From IMG/VR virus record IMGVR_UViG_3300042317_000390, positions 62,001 through 126,000 of that record: 64,000 nt of DNA. One strand, written 5' to 3'. How positions within the stretch are numbered: the stretch's first letter is position 1; every line of letters starts with the position of its first letter. The DNA comes from a virus. The notes under the pieces were generated by a model, which worked only from the letters and a program-made list of their open reading frames with translations, did no database searches and was not told the origin of the DNA. The position numbers were made by a program, and so were the translations under genes. This document shows, one piece after another, positions 63,886-64,000 of this stretch.

Positions 63886-64000
63886 ATGCCCTTTAATATT
63901 AATAGTTTCAAAGCAAATGGTCTGACATATGGAGGTGCCAGACCATCCCTATTCCAAGTAGTCGTAACTCCTCCACCAGCGATTCCTGTTAACCCAATCG
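63886..64000 (+). CDS. 19: Tail tube protein gp19, N-terminal 38 residues (cut by window end)
   Basis: AAAGGAG precedes the ATG. The visible residues (FNINSFKANGLTYGGARPSLF, in parts, then QVVVTPP) fit the T4 gp19 tube family N-terminus, and the gene follows gp18 as in T4. The gene is incomplete at the right edge. The same starting pattern (MxFNINxF) is seen in the tube-like baseplate protein on the opposite strand at 12782-13441. Confidence 0.85.
   Translation, partial: MPFNINSFKANGLTYGGARPSLFQVVVTPPPAIPVNPI

Noticed and set aside
1-64000. CRISPR arrays, insertion sequences, integrase or attachment sites
   Set aside because: No regularly spaced direct repeats, transposase or integrase motifs were seen; only the HNH and GIY-YIG genes look mobile.

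Overview
This window is part of the genome of a contractile-tailed T4-superfamily bacteriophage (myovirus). T4 equivalents recognisable from the translated sequences are gp33, gp59, gp32, gp26, gp4, gp48, gp53, gp25, gp6, gp8, gp13 to gp19, a gp5 split over separate genes, and a PAAR spike tip. They sit in blocks with T4-like internal order, but the small split baseplate proteins, DUF4815-type proteins and long fibre array look more like the cyanophage / Sinorhizobium phiM12 branch than T4 itself. The DNA is AT-rich and AGA-rich. The host is probably an alphaproteobacterium: the phage carries a circularly permuted two-piece tmRNA whose tag starts ANDN, the alphaproteobacterial type. That host call is inference.

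Layout. 1-5.9 kb: short, tightly overlapping, mostly unrecognised + strand genes, including a ribosome-modulation-factor-like protein and a DUF932 protein, with two near-identical sigma70-type promoters and one strong terminator. 5.85-6.7 kb: an RNA cluster of permuted tmRNA, HNH endonuclease and tRNA-Arg(UCU). 6.7-9.9 kb: small membrane proteins, an L,D-transpeptidase, then the late-transcription/replication block gp33, SprT-like protease, gp59, gp32, ending in a bidirectional terminator. 9.9-14.4 kb (- strand): head completion gp4, an unassigned conserved protein, a tail-tube-like baseplate protein, gp26, a frameshift-linked gp51-position ORF, and a long protein with two peptidoglycan-cleaving domains that I infer to be the tape measure. 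14.4-34.6 kb (+): baseplate genes. 34.6-56.3 kb: about 21 kb of nine tail-fibre-like genes interleaved with small accessory ORFs. 56.3-64 kb: neck, terminase, sheath and tube, with a GIY-YIG endonuclease inserted between gp13 and gp14.

How it fits together. TATAAATA boxes (T4-type late promoters read by gp55/gp33/gp45 with host RNA polymerase) stand in front of many structural genes, and an AATAAATA variant stands before several others. The window encodes gp33 itself. One perfect late box overlaps the stop codon just before the tmRNA, so the tmRNA looks late-expressed with the virion genes. Together with the RMF-like protein and tRNA-Arg(UCU), this suggests a phage programme acting on host ribosomes.

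Most noteworthy: the permuted tmRNA with its own tag and a non-canonical T-loop; the U7 slippery site joining gp26 to the next ORF exactly as in lambda G/GT; the split gp5 with muralytic activity placed in the presumed tape measure; the phage L,D-transpeptidase; and the fibre array.
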